Below, piece after piece: positions 26,456-35,144 of a stretch of DNA of 64,000 bases (its first letter is position 1; every line of letters starts with the position of its first letter). The position numbers and the translations under genes were made by a program. Under the pieces are notes generated by a model. The model was not told where the DNA came from. It saw only the letters and a program-made list of their open reading frames with translations, and did not search any database. This DNA comes from Planctomycetota bacterium. GTDB lineage: Bacteria > Planctomycetota > UBA1135 > GCA-002686595. Location: assembly GCA_016709875.1 (NCBI GenBank), contig JADJLZ010000006.1:124001-188000 (forward strand), given 5' to 3'.

Positions 26456-27127
26456 ATGGGGGAGCAGCCCGAACTCTCGGTGCTGCGCGTCACGCTGCAG
26501 GTCGCGCTCGCGGCGACACTGCTCGTGGCGCCGCTCTCGATCGGCGCCGGCTGGCTGCTCGCGCGTCGGCGCTTCCCGCTGCGCAGCCTGGTCGAAACGC
26601 TGGTCGCGCTGCCGCTGGTGCTGCCGCCGACAGCGATCGGCTACCTGCTGCTGCGCCTCTTCGGTCGGGGAGGGCCGCTCTCCGCGGATGTGCTGGGCTT
26701 CGATCCGGATCTGCTCTTCACCTGGAAGGCGGCCGTGCTGGCCTCGGCCGTGGTCTCCTTCCCGCTGGCCACGCGCAGCGCGCGCGCGGCCTTCGAGTCG
26801 GTCGAACCGCGCTACGAGTGGATGGCGCGCTCGCTCGGGATGCCGCCCGCGCGCGTGTTCCTGCGCGTCACGCTGCCGCTCGCGCGGCGCGGGCTCGCGG
26901 CGGCGCTGCTGCTCGGTTTCGCGCGCGCGCTCGGGGAATTCGGTGCGACGGCGATCGTCGCGGGCAGCATCCCGGGCCGCACGCAGACGCTCTCGCTGGC
27001 GATCTTCGAGGACATCCAGCTCGGCCGCGAGCAGCACGCGCTGCTGCTCGTCGCCGTCTCGACGCTACTCGCTTTCGGCGTGATCCTGGTCTCCGAGCGC
27101 CTGCTGGCGCGGGGCGCGCGCGCGTGA
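26456..27127 (+). CDS. modB: Molybdate ABC transporter permease ModB
   Basis: A 223-residue permease with about five TM helices. It has the ModB PLVLPPTAIGYLLLRLFGRGG segment (shown here only in part: LVLPPTAIGYLLL) and the EAA loop contacting ModC: EWMARSLGMPPARVFLRVTL, followed by GFARALGEFGATAIVAG. It starts five bases after modA and its stop overlaps the modC start (GTGA). Confidence 0.94.
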   Translation: MGEQPELSVLRVTLQVALAATLLVAPLSIGAGWLLARRRFPLRSLVETLVALPLVLPPTAIGYLLLRLFGRGGPLSADVLGFDPDLLFTWKAAVLASAVVSFPLATRSARAAFESVEPRYEWMARSLGMPPARVFLRVTLPLARRGLAAALLLGFARALGEFGATAIVAGSIPGRTQTLSLAIFEDIQLGREQHALLLVAVSTLLAFGVILVSERLLARGARA

Positions 27128-28167
27128 TCGAGCTGCGCCTCTCTCAGCCGCTTGCGGCCTTCGCGTTGGAGCTCGACCTGCGCCTCGAGGCGGGCTGTAC
27201 GGGCGTCTTTGGCCCCTCCGGCAGCGGCAAGACGACGCTCCTCGAGCTCGTCGCGGGCTGGCGCAGGCCGCGCGCGGGCCGCGTGCGAATCGGGGAGCGC
27301 GTGCTCATCGACCGCGAGCGGCGCGTCGAACTCGCGCCCGAGCACCGGCGCATCGGCTACGTGCCGCAGGACGTGCTGCTCCTGCCGCACTGGAACGTGC
27401 GCGAGAACCTGCTCGCCGCCGGCGCGCTCGAGGCACGCGTGCTCGAGACCTTCGAGCTCGACGCGCTGCTCGAGCGCGACGTGCGCTCGCTCTCGGGCGG
27501 CGAGCGTGCGCGCGTGGCCCTGGCGCGCGCGCTGCTCTCGCAGCCCGAACTGCTGCTGCTCGACGAGCCGCTCACCGGGCTGGATCGCCAGCGCCGACAA
27601 CGCGCGCTGGCGCTGCTGCTCTCGGTCAAGGAGCGCTTCGCGATCCCGATGCTCTTCGTCTCGCACGACGCGACCGACGTGCAGGTGCTGTGCGACGAGG
27701 TGCTGGTTCTCGAACGCGGCCGCGTGGTCGCGCAAGGCCCGCCCGCGCGCGTGCTCGCCGCACAGCCGGCAGGCTCGTACGAGAACATCCTGCGCGGCCG
27801 CATCAGCGGCGCGAGCGAGGGCAGCGCCACGCTCGAACTGGCGAGCGGCATCGGGATCGAGGTCTCCGATCCGGGCCTCGCGCCCGGGAGCGCCGCGGTC
27901 TTCGCGTTGCGCGGCGAGGACGTGCTCGTCGCGCGCGGCGCCCTGCCGCGGCTCTCCGCGCGCAACCGCCTGGAGGCCGTCGTGATCTCGTTGCGCGAGG
28001 ACTCGGGCGAGGTCTGGGTCCAAGCGCAGGTCGGCGGCACGCAGCTCTCCTCGCGCGTGACGCTCGGCGCCGTGCGCGAGCTCGAACTCGCACCCGGTGT
28101 CGCGGTGACGCTGCTCTTCAAGGCCACGAGCTGCCGGCTGGTTGCGGCGCGCGCGGCCGCGTCCTAG
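27124..28167 (+). CDS. modC: Molybdate ABC transporter ATPase ModC
   Basis: A 347-residue ATPase with Walker A FGPSGSGKTTLLEL, Q-loop GYVPQDVLLLPHW, signature RSLSGGERARVALARAL, Walker B LLLLDEPLTGLD and H-loop FVSHDATDVQ. A C-terminal TOBE/Mop domain (LSARNRLEAVVISLRED to LLFKATSCRLVAA) completes the ModC architecture. The start is GTG at 27124 (MIELRLSQPL), overlapping the modB stop. Confidence 0.94.
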   Translation: MIELRLSQPLAAFALELDLRLEAGCTGVFGPSGSGKTTLLELVAGWRRPRAGRVRIGERVLIDRERRVELAPEHRRIGYVPQDVLLLPHWNVRENLLAAGALEARVLETFELDALLERDVRSLSGGERARVALARALLSQPELLLLDEPLTGLDRQRRQRALALLLSVKERFAIPMLFVSHDATDVQVLCDEVLVLERGRVVAQGPPARVLAAQPAGSYENILRGRISGASEGSATLELASGIGIEVSDPGLAPGSAAVFALRGEDVLVARGALPRLSARNRLEAVVISLREDSGEVWVQAQVGGTQLSSRVTLGAVRELELAPGVAVTLLFKATSCRLVAARAAAS

Positions 28168-28179
28168 AGTTCGGCGGCC

Positions 28180-28995
28180 ATGCCCGACGAACGCGAGTAC
28201 ATCCTCGGCACCGACAAGCCCGAGCTCGAGCGCCTCGAATTCCAGCATCAGGTCTGGGTCGCGGAGCTCTACGCGCTCGCCGCGCGCGCGGGCGTACGCG
28301 CGGGCGACACGCTGCTCGATCTGGGCTGCGGACCCGGCTTCACGAGCTTCGAGCTGGCGACGATCGTCGGGCGTACGGGCAAGGTGATCGCGCGCGACGC
28401 CAGCGAGCGCTTCCTCGGCCACCTGCGCGAGCAGGCGCGAGCGCGTTCGCTGCCGCAGCTCGAAGCCAGTCACGGCCGGGTGGAGGAGCTCGAACTGGGC
28501 GAGGGGAGCCTCGACGCGGTCTACGCGCGCTGGCTCTTCTGCTGGCTCCCGGATCCGGGTGCGGCGCTGGCGCGCGTGGCGCGCATGCTGCGGCCGGGAG
28601 GCGCTCTGCTCGTGCAGGACTACCTCGATTGGGGCGCGATGAAGCTCCTGCCCGCGAGCTCCGTCTTCGACCGCGGCGTGCTCGCCTGCCTGCAGAGCTG
28701 GAAAGACGGCGGCAGTGCGATCAACGTGCAAGAGCTCCTGCCGGGGCTCGCCGCCGCGCACGGCCTGCGCGTCGAGTCCTTCCAGACGCGTTCGCGCCTG
28801 GGGGCGGTGGGTTCGCTCGAGTGGCGCTGGCTGGAGGAGTTCTTCCTCTCCTACCTGGCGAAGCTGGTCGAGCAGCAGCGCTACTCGGCGGCGGACTTCG
28901 AGGCCTGGCGCGCGGAGTGGAGCCTGCGTTCGCGCGAGCGCACGAGCTGGTGTCTGGCACCGACGGTCGCGGACCTCGTCTTGCGCAAGCTCTAG
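28180..28995 (+). CDS. SAM-dependent methyltransferase (UbiE/type 11-like)
   Basis: A 271-residue class I methyltransferase with motif I LLDLGCGPGFTSFELA (about 46-61), VIARDASERF, and LDAVYARWLFCWLPDPGAALA, where small-molecule methyltransferases of the UbiE/type 11 group have their motif II. It ends in a helical C-terminal region likely to form the substrate lid. The start MPDEREYILG lies 12 bases after modC, but no link with molybdenum is evident. Substrate unknown. Confidence 0.83.
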   Translation: MPDEREYILGTDKPELERLEFQHQVWVAELYALAARAGVRAGDTLLDLGCGPGFTSFELATIVGRTGKVIARDASERFLGHLREQARARSLPQLEASHGRVEELELGEGSLDAVYARWLFCWLPDPGAALARVARMLRPGGALLVQDYLDWGAMKLLPASSVFDRGVLACLQSWKDGGSAINVQELLPGLAAAHGLRVESFQTRSRLGAVGSLEWRWLEEFFLSYLAKLVEQQRYSAADFEAWRAEWSLRSRERTSWCLAPTVADLVLRKL

Positions 28996-29666
28996 GCTGC
29001 CGGACGATCGCTGGCGCCGGGTTGCGCGTCGACGATCTCGATCACGGCGTAGCCGGACTGCACGAGTGCCTCGACGAGCTCGTCCTTCTTGTGGCCGGTG
29101 AGACGCAGGATCGCGAGCTCTTCGCCGCCCGGCCGCTCGTGCACGAGGTAACCGCGCACGTGGAACGACAGGCGCAGTGCGATCAGGATCGGGTCGGGCG
29201 CCTCTTTGCGCCCCGACTGCAGCGCGAAGGTGATGCGCAGCTCGCCGCTCGAGTCGGTCATGCCTACGAAGGCGCGGAAGATGTCGGACTCGGTCAGCAC
29301 GCCCTCGAGCTTGCCGTCGAGCAGCACGGGCATGCCGCCGATCTTGTGCGAGAGCATCTTGCGTGCGGCGTCCTCGAGGTGCTCCTCGGGGTGCAAGGTC
29401 ACCAGACGCGTCGACATCACCTGTCCGACGATCGAGGCCTCGTTGACCATGCCCGAGCGCGTGTTGAGCTCGCCGACCGAGCCGGGGAGGATGCGCAGCA
29501 GGTCGACCAGGCTGATCATGCCGACGACCTTGTCGCCGCGCACGACCGGCGCGCGCCGGATCTGCTTCTCCTTGAACATCTGCAGCGCCTCGCGGCAGCG
29601 CAGGCCCTCCTTGAGGGTCACCACGTGGCGGGTCATGAAGTGGCGCACGAGCATCGCTGCCTGCAT
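28992..29666 (-). CDS. CBS-pair protein with C-terminal ACT-like domain (AcuB-like)
   Basis: A 224-residue protein. Two CBS motifs (about 8-60, VRHFMTRHVVTLKEGLRCRE; about 80-140, VGQVMSTRLVTLHPEEHLED with GGMPVLLDGKLEGVLTESD) form an adenosyl-ligand sensor. Residues about 150-215 look like an ACT-type domain (ELAILRLTGHKKDELVEAL, SGYAVIEIVD). This is the AcuB-like layout, a regulatory module without catalysis. The start is the ATG at 29664-29666 (a second ATG lies 12 bases in). It follows the trpC-like gene by 31 bp, so probably in the same unit. Confidence 0.8.
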   Translation of the reverse strand: MQAAMLVRHFMTRHVVTLKEGLRCREALQMFKEKQIRRAPVVRGDKVVGMISLVDLLRILPGSVGELNTRSGMVNEASIVGQVMSTRLVTLHPEEHLEDAARKMLSHKIGGMPVLLDGKLEGVLTESDIFRAFVGMTDSSGELRITFALQSGRKEAPDPILIALRLSFHVRGYLVHERPGGEELAILRLTGHKKDELVEALVQSGYAVIEIVDAQPGASDRPAA

Positions 29667-29697
29667 CGGCAGCCGGGCCGGGCCGGCTCCAGCCCAA

Positions 29698-30531
29698 TCA
29701 GGCGCAGGCTTCGCGCCAGGCCCGCAGCAGGGCCGCAGGGTCGCAAGCGCGCGCCAGGGCCTCGCCCACGAGCGCCACTTGCGCTCCCGCCGCGCGCAGC
29801 GCTCGCAGGTCCTCGGGGCCGGAGATTCCGCCGCCGGCCAGCCGCAGCGGCCCCTTGGGCATGCGTGCGAGCAGCTCCTCGCAGCGTCCGGGCACGAGCT
29901 GTGTGCTGCGCGGATCGCGCGCGCTCGCGCACAGGGCCTCGGCTTCGAGTGGCAGGGCGCGCTCGAGCTCGCGCTCGTCGTGCACCTCGATCCAGACCCC
30001 CAGGCCGAGCACGCGCGCGCGTTCGCGCAACGCGCGCAGCTGCGTATCCGCGAGGTCCGCGGCGACCAGGCGCACGCCGTCCGCGCCGAAGAGGCAGCTC
30101 TCGAGCAGCATGGCCTCATCGAGCGGAAAATCGCAGCGCAGCCGCACGCGTCCTGCGTGCGCGACCGTGAGCAGGTCCTCGAGCGCGCCGCCGAAGTAGT
30201 CCTGTTCGGTCGCGACCCCGAGCGCCGCGGCGCCGCCCGCGCGGCAGGCGTCGACGAAAGCGAACCAGCGCGGTCCCGGCGCGCTCGTGCGCGTGGGGCG
30301 CGCTTGCGCGCTCGGCGCGTCCTCGAGGCGCACTTCGCTCCAGGGCCGCCGGCGAGCGCACACGGGCACGAGCGCGAGCTCCGGCCGCGTGAGCGCCTGC
30401 AGGAAGCGCTCGCGCCGCCACGAGTCGGCCGCGACGAGGTCCTCGAGCCGTTCGAGCGGCTGCGCGCGGCGTCTTTCGGCCGCGCGCGCGCGCACCGCGG
30501 CGAGCAACGCCTCGCGCGAGAACGTGCTCAT
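29698..30531 (-). CDS. Degenerate indole-3-glycerol-phosphate synthase (TrpC) homolog
   Basis: The 277-residue protein follows the TrpC barrel from end to end: the N-terminal helix with FLQALTRPELALV, then AAALGVATEQDYFGGALEDLL, LLESCLFGADGVRLV, GLGVWIEVHDERELERAL and DLRALRAAGAQVALVGEAL. The active site has been lost: the KRASPS-type loop reads CARRRPWS, the KDF lysine reads LRCDF, the NNRDL strand reads CASARD and the SESGI glutamate reads AGGGI. Only the E of EVH is kept. It is therefore unlikely to make indole-glycerol phosphate; a new ligand or a regulatory role is possible. It is coupled to trpG by ATGA. Confidence 0.75.
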   Translation of the reverse strand: MSTFSREALLAAVRARAAERRRAQPLERLEDLVAADSWRRERFLQALTRPELALVPVCARRRPWSEVRLEDAPSAQARPTRTSAPGPRWFAFVDACRAGGAAALGVATEQDYFGGALEDLLTVAHAGRVRLRCDFPLDEAMLLESCLFGADGVRLVAADLADTQLRALRERARVLGLGVWIEVHDERELERALPLEAEALCASARDPRSTQLVPGRCEELLARMPKGPLRLAGGGISGPEDLRALRAAGAQVALVGEALARACDPAALLRAWREACA

Positions 30532-31100
30532 GCTGCGCACAGTCTCACGAAGCGCTCGAGGAGCCGCGGGCCGTCGGGGCTGAGGATCGACTCGGGATGG
30601 AACTGCACGCCGAAGCGCGGCCATGCGCGGTGGCGCACGCCCATCACCTGACCCTCGGCGGTCCAGGCCGTGAGCTCCAGGCACGCAGGCAGCGTGTCGC
30701 GCCGCGCGCGCAGCGAGTGGTAACGGCCGGCGGCGAAGGGCGAGGGCAGGTCCTCGAACAGGCCCGTTCCTGTGTGGCAGACGGGCGAGGCGCGGCCGTG
30801 CACGGGCACCGGATCGCGCTCGAGTGCGCCGCCGTGGCACTCGACCAGCGCCTGGTGTCCCAGGCAGACGCCCAGGATCGGCAGCTCGCGCGGCGCGCGG
30901 CGCAAGAGTTCGGGCATCACGCCGGCCGTTTCGGGACGGCCCGGTCCGGGCGAGAGCACCAGGCCGGCCGGAGAGAGCGCGAGCAGTTCGTCGACGCTCG
31001 CCGCGTCGTTGCGCACGACCTCCACGCGCGCACCCGTCCCCGCGAGCGCCTGCCAGACGTTCCAGGTGAAGGAGTCGTAGTTGTCGAGGAGCAGGATCAT
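30528..31100 (-). CDS. trpG: Anthranilate/aminodeoxychorismate synthase glutaminase subunit (TrpG/PabA)
   Basis: A 190-residue class I glutamine amidotransferase that supplies ammonia to a chorismate-using partner. The catalytic triad is C79 (GVCLGHQALVE), H168 and E170 (VQFHPESIL). The start MILLLDNYDSFTWN is the family hallmark. Its ATG overlaps the lysC stop (ATGA) and its stop overlaps the trpC-like start (ATGA). TrpE/PabB is not in the window, so tryptophan or folate use cannot be decided. Confidence 0.92.
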   Translation of the reverse strand: MILLLDNYDSFTWNVWQALAGTGARVEVVRNDAASVDELLALSPAGLVLSPGPGRPETAGVMPELLRRAPRELPILGVCLGHQALVECHGGALERDPVPVHGRASPVCHTGTGLFEDLPSPFAAGRYHSLRARRDTLPACLELTAWTAEGQVMGVRHRAWPRFGVQFHPESILSPDGPRLLERFVRLCAA

Positions 31101-32450
31101 GCGCGGCCGGCCGCGGGCTCGCGTGACTCGACGAAGAGCCGCGTGTGCAGCGCGCGCACGGTCTCGCGCACGCGCTCGCGCGGCACGACCAGGCTGAGGT
31201 TGTTGCGCGTTGCGCCGTAGCTGATCATCTCGACGCGCACGCCCAGCGTGTCGAGCACCTCGAGCACCTCGCGCGGCACGTGCAGGGAATCCTGCAGCTC
31301 CTCGCCGACGATCGAGACCAGTGCCACCTCGCGCGCGACGCTGACCTCCGAGAAACGCGCCAGCTCGCTGCACACCGGATCCAGGCGCGCGGTGGCGTCG
31401 GTCGTGAGTGCGACCGAGACCTCGCTCGTGGCGATCATGTCCACGACGATCTCGTTGCGTGCGAAGACGTCGGCGATGCGCTCGAGGAAGCCGTACTGCA
31501 GCAGCATCGGCGCCGCGACGATGTTGACCACCGCGATGCGCTCCTTGCTGGTGATCGACTTGACCGTGCGCTCAGCCTCGGCGAGCTTGCCGACCACGGT
31601 CGTGCCGGCGAACTCGGGCCGGAAGCTGTTCAGCACGCGGATCGGGACGCCCTTGCGGATCGCGGGCACCATCGTGGCGGGGTGCAGTACCTTGGCGCCG
31701 AAGAAGGCCAGCTCGGCCGCCTCGGCGAAGGACAGCGCGGGCACGAAGCGCGCCTCGGGCACGATGCGCGGGTCCGCGCTCATCACGCCGTCGACGTCGG
31801 TCCAGATCTGGATCTCCTCGGCCCCGAGCGCAGCGCCGAAGATCGCGGCCGAGAAGTCGCTGCCGCCGCGGCCGAGCGTCGTGACGCTGCCCTGCGCATC
31901 GTGCGCGATGTAGCCGGTGATCACCGGTACGCCACACAGCGGGGAGCAGCGCTGCGCGGATCGACTCCTCGCACTGCGGCAGCGGCCGCGCGCAGCCGAA
32001 GCGGCTGTCGGTGAGCAGGCCCGCGTCCCAGGCGTCGAGCGCACGCGCCTCGACGCCCTCGCGCGCGAGCTGCGCCGCGACGATGCGCGCGGAGAGCCGC
32101 TCGCCGAAGCTCGCCAGCTGGTCGAGCGTGCGCGGCGTGAGCTCGCGGATCAGCGCGATGCCGCGCAAGAGGTCGGAGAGCTCCGCGAGCAGCGGTTCGA
32201 CGAGTTCCGCGCCGAGTTCGAGCTCCGCCGCGAGCGCGCGATGCTGTGCGACGAGCGTTTCGAGCTCGGGCTTCCATTCACCGCCCGCGCGCGCGAGTTC
32301 GCCCGCCGAAAAGAGCCGGTTGGTGACGCCGCCGACGGCCGAGACGACCACGACCGGATGGCGCGCGAGGGAGGAGGCGACGATGCGGCCGAGGCGCCGG
32401 ATGGGATCCGCGCCGCCGACCGAGGTGCCGCCGAACTTCTGGACGATCAT
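31097..32450 (-). CDS. lysC: Aspartate kinase LysC, with one frameshift
   Basis: Aspartate kinase makes aspartyl phosphate, the first step to lysine, threonine and methionine. The N-terminal frame has MIVQKFGGTSVGGADPIRR and ASFGERLSARIVAAQL. The second frame has VPVITGYIAHDAQGSVTTLG, RGGSDFSAAIFG, WTDVDGVMSADPRIV and two C-terminal ACT domains (VNIVAAPMLLQYGFLERIA; VALVSIVGEELQ). The frames meet at about 31933-31945, where removal of one C from a CCCC run gives ALLPLCGVPVITGY. Length has remainder 1, which agrees. Probably a sequencing error in an intact gene of about 450 aa, but real inactivation cannot be excluded. Confidence 0.9.
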
Positions 32451-32503
32451 GGGAGCCGAGCAGGGGAGTATAGCAGGCCCAGGACTTGGCATAATGGAGT
32501 CCC

Positions 32504-32791
32504 ATGCCGCTGCAGAAGTCCCCGCACGAAGGTCTTCCGGGCCCTGAACCCGCCGAGCGCTGGGCTGACGATCTCGTGCGCGCGAAGCTGGCCGAACTCG
32601 ATCCAGCGGAGCGAATGGAGCGCACGCAAAGGCTCATCGATGCCACTCGCGAGCTGCGCCTGCAGGGCCTGCGTCTGTGCTACCCCGGCGAGAGCGAGGG
32701 GCAGCTCCGCCTGCGTGAGGCGGCTCAGAGACTCGGGCGCGACCTCATGATCCGTGCCTATGGCTGGGATCCGGAGCAGGCTTCCGGCTGA
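32504..32791 (+). CDS. Small protein, first of a pair with a nucleotidyltransferase-like gene
   Basis: A 95-residue charged, mostly helical protein (ERWADDLVRAKLAELDPAER, MERTQRLIDATRELRLQGLR, REAAQRLGRDLMIRAYGWD). No family recognised. Its TGA overlaps the ATG of the next gene (TGATG), so the two are made together, in the arrangement of a toxin-antitoxin pair. A CATAAT at 32490-32495 could be a -10 box giving a very short leader. Confidence 0.6.
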   Translation: MPLQKSPHEGLPGPEPAERWADDLVRAKLAELDPAERMERTQRLIDATRELRLQGLRLCYPGESEGQLRLREAAQRLGRDLMIRAYGWDPEQASG

Positions 32792-33372
32792 TGGCTTCGA
32801 ACGAGCTGGATGTCGCCGTCCTCGCCTCCGAGCTCTTCGAAAGCCTCGGCGTAGGGCACTTCGTCGGCGGGTCCACCGCGAGTTCCTTCTATGGCGAGAG
32901 TCGCATGACTCACGACGTCGACATCGCGGTGGCACTGCGCCATGAGCATGTTGCGCCCCTGCTCCGACGCGCCTCGGGCGAGTTCTTCGTCGAGCCGGAA
33001 TTCGTCGAGGAGGCCGTACGGCACTCGCGCATGTTCACGATGGTGCACCGCACGAGCTTCGTGAAGGTCGACGTGTATGTTCGGCCCCTGGAGGGCTTCT
33101 TCCAGAGCGAGCTGCAGCGCGCGCGCCTGCTGGAGATCCGTCGCACGCCGCCGGGCGAAGCCTGGATGCCGACGCCCGAGGACATCGTCCTGCAGAAGCT
33201 CGCCTGGTACCAGAAAGGCGAGTGCGTCTCCGAGCGACAGTGGCGCGACATCCTCGGAGTCCTGCGCAACTGGCGCGCGCGCGTCGATCTCGCTTATCTG
33301 CGCCAATGGGCCAAGGAGCTCGACGTGGCGGCCTTGCTCGAGACTGCGCTCGTGCAGGCGGCCGAAGGATGA
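32791..33372 (+). CDS. Nucleotidyltransferase-like protein (MNT/AbiEii-like fold)
   Basis: A 193-residue protein. VGGSTASSFYG followed after a short gap by THDVDIAVAL is the GS-x(n)-DxD signature of small nucleotidyltransferases, here at about residues 25-47. FVKVDVYV (about 90) could supply the third acid. MPTPEDIVLQKLAWY and SERQWRDILGVL are typical of the AbiEii/MNT-type proteins that act as toxin or antitoxin partners or modify tRNA. The partner would be the small protein upstream. Its stop overlaps the LOG gene start (ATGA). Confidence 0.75.
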   Translation: MASNELDVAVLASELFESLGVGHFVGGSTASSFYGESRMTHDVDIAVALRHEHVAPLLRRASGEFFVEPEFVEEAVRHSRMFTMVHRTSFVKVDVYVRPLEGFFQSELQRARLLEIRRTPPGEAWMPTPEDIVLQKLAWYQKGECVSERQWRDILGVLRNWRARVDLAYLRQWAKELDVAALLETALVQAAEG

Positions 33373-34133
33373 GTACCCGCGCTGGAGCAGGTGCGCACGG
33401 CGAGTGGGGCAAGTCTCCGCCCGGGCACGAGGACGTCGCGCTGCTCGAGGGCCCCGCGCGGCGCGGCTCGGAATTCCTGCGTGCGCTGCGCATCTTCGGT
33501 GAGCTGATCCACGGCTACCGAAATCTGCACTTCCTCGGCCCGTGCGTGACGGTCTTCGGTTCGGCGCGCTTCAAGGAGGACCATCCGCACTACCAGCTCG
33601 CGCGCGAAGTGGGCGCGCACATCGCGCGCCTGGGCTTCACGGTCATGACCGGCGGCGGGCCGGGGATCATGGAGGCCGCCAACCGCGGCGCGCGCGAGGC
33701 CGGCGGGCGCAGTGTGGGCTGCAACATCGAGCTGCCGCAGGAGCAGAAGCCCAATCCCTACCTCGACCGCTTCGTCACCTTCCGGCACTTCTTCGTGCGC
33801 AAGGTGATGCTGGTGAAGTACTCCTACGCCTTCGTCGTGCTGCCGGGCGGCTTCGGCACGCTGGACGAGATCTTCGAGACCGCGACGCTGATCCAGACCG
33901 GCAAGATCTCGCACTTCCCGCTGGTGTTGATGGGCGTCGAGTACTGGAAGGACTTGAGGGAACTGCTCGAGAACATGGTGCGCGCGGGCACGATCGAAGC
34001 GGCGGATCTGGAGCGGATCGTGTTCACGGACTCGGTCGAGCACGCAATCGACGTGATCGAGCGCCAGGCGACCAAGGCCTTCGGGCTCAAGCGCCGTGTG
34101 CGCAAGCCGCGCTGGTATCTGGGCGAGCGTTGA
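33369..34133 (+). CDS. LOG-family Rossmann-fold protein (TIGR00730-like)
   Basis: A 254-residue protein with VTVFGSARFKEDHP (about 60-73), GFTVMTGGGPGIMEAANRGA (nucleotide pocket) and the LOG signature VLPGGFGTLDEIFE. This family hydrolyses nucleoside 5'-monophosphates to free base and ribose phosphate (cytokinin-activating in plants; PpnN-like in bacteria). The start is the ATG at 33369, overlapping the preceding stop. Physiological substrate unknown. Confidence 0.88.
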   Translation: MSTRAGAGAHGEWGKSPPGHEDVALLEGPARRGSEFLRALRIFGELIHGYRNLHFLGPCVTVFGSARFKEDHPHYQLAREVGAHIARLGFTVMTGGGPGIMEAANRGAREAGGRSVGCNIELPQEQKPNPYLDRFVTFRHFFVRKVMLVKYSYAFVVLPGGFGTLDEIFETATLIQTGKISHFPLVLMGVEYWKDLRELLENMVRAGTIEAADLERIVFTDSVEHAIDVIERQATKAFGLKRRVRKPRWYLGER

Positions 34134-34139
34134 GCGCGC

Positions 34140-35144
34140 TCAGCGCGCGAGCCAGCGTTCCCAGGGGTTCGCGCGCGCGGCATCGGTGAAGTCGGTCGGC
34201 CCCGGCGTCACATCGCCGAAGAGCCCGCCGTCGAGGCGCATCAGCACGTTCGTCCTGCGGTTCCAGAGCCAGAACTCGTTCCCGATCGAGCGCTCCGAGA
34301 CGCACATCTGGATCGTCGCGCCCGCGGTCGGGACGAGCGTCACGCGCAGGAACGGGTGTTCGAGGCCCAGACTCGGCGCCTGCTTGGGGTTGGCGAAGCC
34401 CTTCGCGCGCGCGCGGATCCACAGGCTCGTGTAGCCGCCCGGGCGCCAGACGAGCGCGCTCTCGCTCTGCCCCTCGCGCGTCAGCGTCCACTCGGGCGGA
34501 TCCTCGGGCGACTTCGGCGGCTGCGTCGTGAGTTCGAAGCGGCGGCCGTCCGCGTACTCGAGCGCGATGCTGCGGAAGCCGGCGAAGTCCTCGTCGAAGC
34601 AGCCCGCGAGCAGGCGCGTGTCGACGAAGGGCGGCAGTCCGGCCGCCGCGCTCGCGAGCAGCGCGCGCGGATCGCGGTCGATGGCCAGGATCTCCGGAGC
34701 TCCTGCGCGGCGCGCGAAGCCGGGCCCGAACTCGAGGCTGGCGAGCACGTCGCGGTCGTCGCGCTCGAGGAACTTCGGGCCATGCAGCGCGATCGAGAGC
34801 CGCGCGGGCGCGTCCAGGCCGTAGTGCGCCTCGCGCGCGGGGTCGCGCGAGAGCTCCTCGCCGCGCGCCTGCGTGCAGGCGGCGATCAGCGCTTCGATGC
34901 GCGCTTCGTCGCAGACGGCGCCCGCGGCCTCGCGCGAGCGCCACAAGCCCTTCGCGCGCACGTACACGAGTTCTGCGCCGAGCTCCGGCGAGGCGAGCGT
35001 GAGCGCGGCGACGCTCGAGCCCGCGGGCAATTCGAGCAGCTTCTCGATGCGCGGCTCGAGGCTGCCCGCGCGCGCCGCGGCGAGGTGTTCGATGCCCAGT
35101 GCCAGCGCGAGGAACAGCACGCTCGTGCCGAGGATGATCTTCAA
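34140..35144 (-). CDS. DUF4340-like membrane-anchored protein of the Gld-type ABC operon
   Basis: A 334-residue protein with one N-terminal TM anchor (IILGTSVLFLALALGIEHLA) and an outer domain with repeated strand-helix units (VAALTLASPELGAELVYVRA, YGLDAPARLSIALHG, RSIALEYADGRRFELTTQP). This position and shape match the DUF4340 protein commonly placed behind GldG-like genes. The start is TTG (complement of 35142-35144), overlapping the stop of the preceding gene (TTGA). It is the last of the ten-gene chain that begins at 45268. Confidence 0.7.
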   Translation of the reverse strand: MKIILGTSVLFLALALGIEHLAAARAGSLEPRIEKLLELPAGSSVAALTLASPELGAELVYVRAKGLWRSREAAGAVCDEARIEALIAACTQARGEELSRDPAREAHYGLDAPARLSIALHGPKFLERDDRDVLASLEFGPGFARRAGAPEILAIDRDPRALLASAAAGLPPFVDTRLLAGCFDEDFAGFRSIALEYADGRRFELTTQPPKSPEDPPEWTLTREGQSESALVWRPGGYTSLWIRARAKGFANPKQAPSLGLEHPFLRVTLVPTAGATIQMCVSERSIGNEFWLWNRRTNVLMRLDGGLFGDVTPGPTDFTDAARANPWERWLAR

